Shown piece by piece: positions 63,803 through 64,000 of a stretch of 64,000 nt of DNA. Source of the stretch: Skeletonema tropicum (taxonomy: Eukaryota > Bacillariophyta > Thalassiosirophyceae > Thalassiosirales > Thalassiosiraceae); NCBI GenBank assembly GCA_037178625.1, contig CM074135.1:498001-562000 (forward strand), written 5' to 3'. How positions within the stretch are numbered: position 1 is the stretch's first letter; every line of letters begins with the position of its first letter. The notes beneath the pieces were generated by a model, which was not told the DNA's origin, did no database searches, and saw only the letters and a program-made list of their open reading frames with translations. The position numbers and the translations under genes were made by a program.

Positions 63803-64000
63803 TCAGGACATGAATGCCGTGCCCCCTGCACTAAGTGACTCAGCTGGTGCACGACGATAGTATTTCTTCTGGTTCTCTGGAGTCCCTTCTCCATATGGAT
63901 CTTTGCAAAGCTCAAACAGTTCATTTACAACCGAGTAATCAGGTTTGACTTCCTTGAATGAGAACGGATTGCCAGGGATCTTGCCTGGATCAGCTCTCGT
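63803..64000 (-). CDS. 3' end of a gene cut by the window edge, function unknown
   Basis: The minus strand from 64000 encodes 65 residues in one open frame ending at a TGA (63803-63805): RADPGKIPGNPFSFKEVKPD and so on, PYGEGTPENQKKYYRRAPAE, then GGTAFMS. The composition and absence of stops look like real coding sequence and the last exon of a longer gene, but the family was not recognised. About 590 bp between 63213 and 63802 is featureless. Confidence 0.5.
   Translation of the reverse strand, partial: TRADPGKIPGNPFSFKEVKPDYSVVNELFELCKDPYGEGTPENQKKYYRRAPAESLSAGGTAFMS

Overview
The window is nuclear DNA of a diatom, most likely a centric, Thalassiosirales-like species (inference). Four things point there. 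Spliceosomal GT-AG introns of about 120-200 nt interrupt the genes. Many proteins begin with a signal peptide ending in an ASAFAP-like motif (CTAF, SAFQ, TAFAPA, VNAFT) of the kind that sends proteins into secondary plastids. There is a diatom-type cyclin and secreted trypsins with Ser/Pro-rich linkers and repeated beta-rich tails. The mobile elements resemble those known from diatoms.

The left half (1-27,200) is gene-poor and rich in repeats. It holds a broken zinc-finger/FG fragment (1-360), a sugar transporter (379-2073), a 2.6-kb stretch bounded by inverted GTGCGTAC-iteron blocks, and a GLE1-like gene whose reading runs straight into a Nup42-like FG/CCCH tail (6421-9808). Next come a Tc1/mariner-type transposon with TA target duplication (9900-12125), a nine-finger zinc repeat protein (12474-14486), a decayed PIF1-like helicase (14919-17753), a non-autonomous inverted-repeat element (18296-20034), and two tandem trypsin-like protease genes separated by a hairpin repeat and a 61-bp minisatellite.

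The right half (27,500-60,400) is compact, mostly housekeeping, and often arranged as divergent pairs: class 3 lipase; prolyl-4-hydroxylase with ankyrin repeats; nitroreductase; DUF1995-like protein; a MYND gene cut in two by a complete LTR retrotransposon (35717-39966, identical LTRs, 5-bp target duplication GGCAC); desaturase; LSM7; a small CHCH-like protein; LSM12; CCT6; ARL1; plastid CGFS glutaredoxin; a two-ABM-domain protein; an NmrA-like protein; TRMT2A; cyclin; cyclophilin. The last 3.4 kb is nearly gene-free apart from a 2-kb inverted-repeat pair and the 3' end of one more gene at the right edge.

At least six reading frames (the GLE1/FG locus four times, cyclin, helicase and transposase once each) are broken by what looks like one extra base, usually in a short homopolymer. 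This looks more like leftover long-read assembly error than biology, but it must be settled before any of these genes is called dead. The most interesting items are the LTR insertion with its in-frame empty site, the GLE1-Nup42-like composite locus, and a three-copy hairpin family with compensatory stem changes.
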